The translations under genes and the position numbers were made by a program. From assembly GCA_025458735.1 (NCBI GenBank), contig JALORV010000188.1:1-5250 (forward strand): a DNA stretch of 5,250 bases, in the 5' to 3' direction. This DNA is from Burkholderiaceae bacterium (GTDB lineage Bacteria; Pseudomonadota; Gammaproteobacteria; Burkholderiales; Burkholderiaceae). Shown here one piece after another: positions 4,669 to 5,250 of this stretch (position 1 is the first letter of the stretch; each line of letters starts with the position of its first letter). A model generated the notes under the pieces. That model made no database searches. It was given only the letters and a program-made list of their open reading frames with translations, and was not told the origin of the DNA.

Positions 4669-5250
4669 ATGACAACGCGACTGCTCCGAAGCACCGGACT
4701 ACTGCTGATGATGATTTTGACCGGCTGCACCACCGTGGGTGCTGCTACTGATCCAGTGCCGCTCGACGGAACCGCCTGGATTCTTGCATCACTGCCGGGC
4801 AGGTCCGCGCTGACTGGCAATGCGCCGACTCTGGCGTTTGCCGACGGCCGCGCGCAGGGCAGCGATGGCTGCAACCGCTATGGACTGGGCGTGACCCTGA
4901 AGGGCCCGTCAATAACCTTCGGTCCGCGCGGCATGTCAACGCAGATGGCGTGCTCGGACGAGGTGATGAAGCAGGCCGAGAGCTTCATCGGCGCGCTGAA
5001 CGGTGCCCGCACTTACCGGGTGGAGGCGGGCCGGCTGCAACTGCTGGGCGTGGACGGGGCCGTGCTGGCCACCTTTGCCGCGCAGCCGACGACGCTGGCC
5101 GGCACGCGCTGGCAGGTGACCGGCATCAACAACGGCCGACAGGCGCTGGTTAGCCTGCTCGGCGGCACGACGGTCACGATGGCCTTCGATACCGAAGGCC
5201 GTGTCAGCGGCTCGGCGGGCTGCAACCAGTTCAACGCGCGCTACGAGGCC
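4669..5250 (+). CDS. Lipoprotein with two META (HslJ-like) domains, 3' partial
   Basis: The first 194 codons of a gene that runs off the window with no stop. Residues 1-20 are a lipoprotein signal: TTRLLR, hydrophobic LLLMMI, then lipobox L17-T-G-C20. Thr at +2 predicts outer-membrane sorting. The first META domain spans about 33-140, with GTAWILASL, the G67-C68-N69-R-Y motif and MAC (C95); paired cysteines at these places are usual in the family. A second copy starts at about 143 (LAGTRWQVTGINNG) and reaches GSAGCNQFNARYEA at the edge, so it is incomplete. META domains occur in HslJ, linked in E. coli to novobiocin resistance and heat shock, and in many lipoproteins of unknown role, so no specific function or symbol is given. 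AGGA (4659-4662) lies 6 nt before the ATG. A 95-bp gap and a possible promoter separate it from the HExxH gene. Confidence 0.88.
   Translation, partial: MTTRLLRSTGLLLMMILTGCTTVGAATDPVPLDGTAWILASLPGRSALTGNAPTLAFADGRAQGSDGCNRYGLGVTLKGPSITFGPRGMSTQMACSDEVMKQAESFIGALNGARTYRVEAGRLQLLGVDGAVLATFAAQPTTLAGTRWQVTGINNGRQALVSLLGGTTVTMAFDTEGRVSGSAGCNQFNARYEA

Noticed and set aside
4625..4672. A 15-codon reading frame (MLLSLLRLPARQDAR) ending in ATGA overlap with the META lipoprotein start.
   Set aside because: It could be a leader peptide, but it has no good ribosome site, and its ATG would lie upstream of the transcription start if the -10 at 4632-4637 is real.

Overview
The window looks like a piece of a GC-rich proteobacterial chromosome (about two-thirds GC by eye). 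I favour a gammaproteobacterium, perhaps near Xanthomonadales or Nevskiales, but a betaproteobacterium is not excluded. The reasons are a Sox thiosulfate-oxidation gene, a periplasmic PQQ-dependent sugar/polyol-type dehydrogenase, a META-domain lipoprotein and the exported-protein style. No mobile element, CRISPR array, tRNA or rRNA gene was seen.

Layout. (1) Positions 1-774, plus strand: the 3' end of soxB, followed after 8 nt by a periplasmic thioredoxin-fold protein with a CPFC active site. This is the tail of a sox operon. (2) Positions 818-3146, minus strand, convergent with the sox tail: a two-gene unit of a small four-helix membrane protein and then, 25 nt downstream, a soluble PQQ-dependent dehydrogenase of the glucose/quinate dehydrogenase type. 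The dehydrogenase lacks the N-terminal membrane domain of classical Gcd, so the small membrane protein may be its separately encoded anchor. (3) Positions 3147-3386: a divergent intergenic region with a short inverted repeat, a GC-rich imperfect stem and a possible -10 element. (4) Positions 3387-4573, plus strand: a small exported helical protein of unknown function coupled through a GTGA overlap to an exported HExxH putative zinc metalloprotein. (5) Positions 4669-5250, plus strand: a lipoprotein with two META (HslJ-like) domains, cut by the window edge.

Nearly every product is predicted to be exported: periplasmic SoxB, thioredoxin, PQQ dehydrogenase, the two unknown proteins and the lipoprotein. 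The one exception is the inner-membrane protein. The sox tail and the PQQ unit are probably independent respiratory inputs (thiosulfate, and an organic alcohol or sugar). The exported pair at 3387-4573 is the least explained part. A shared 11-bp motif, GCTA(G/T)CGTTGC, lies at almost the same distance upstream of the 3387 and 4669 genes and may be a promoter element common to both.
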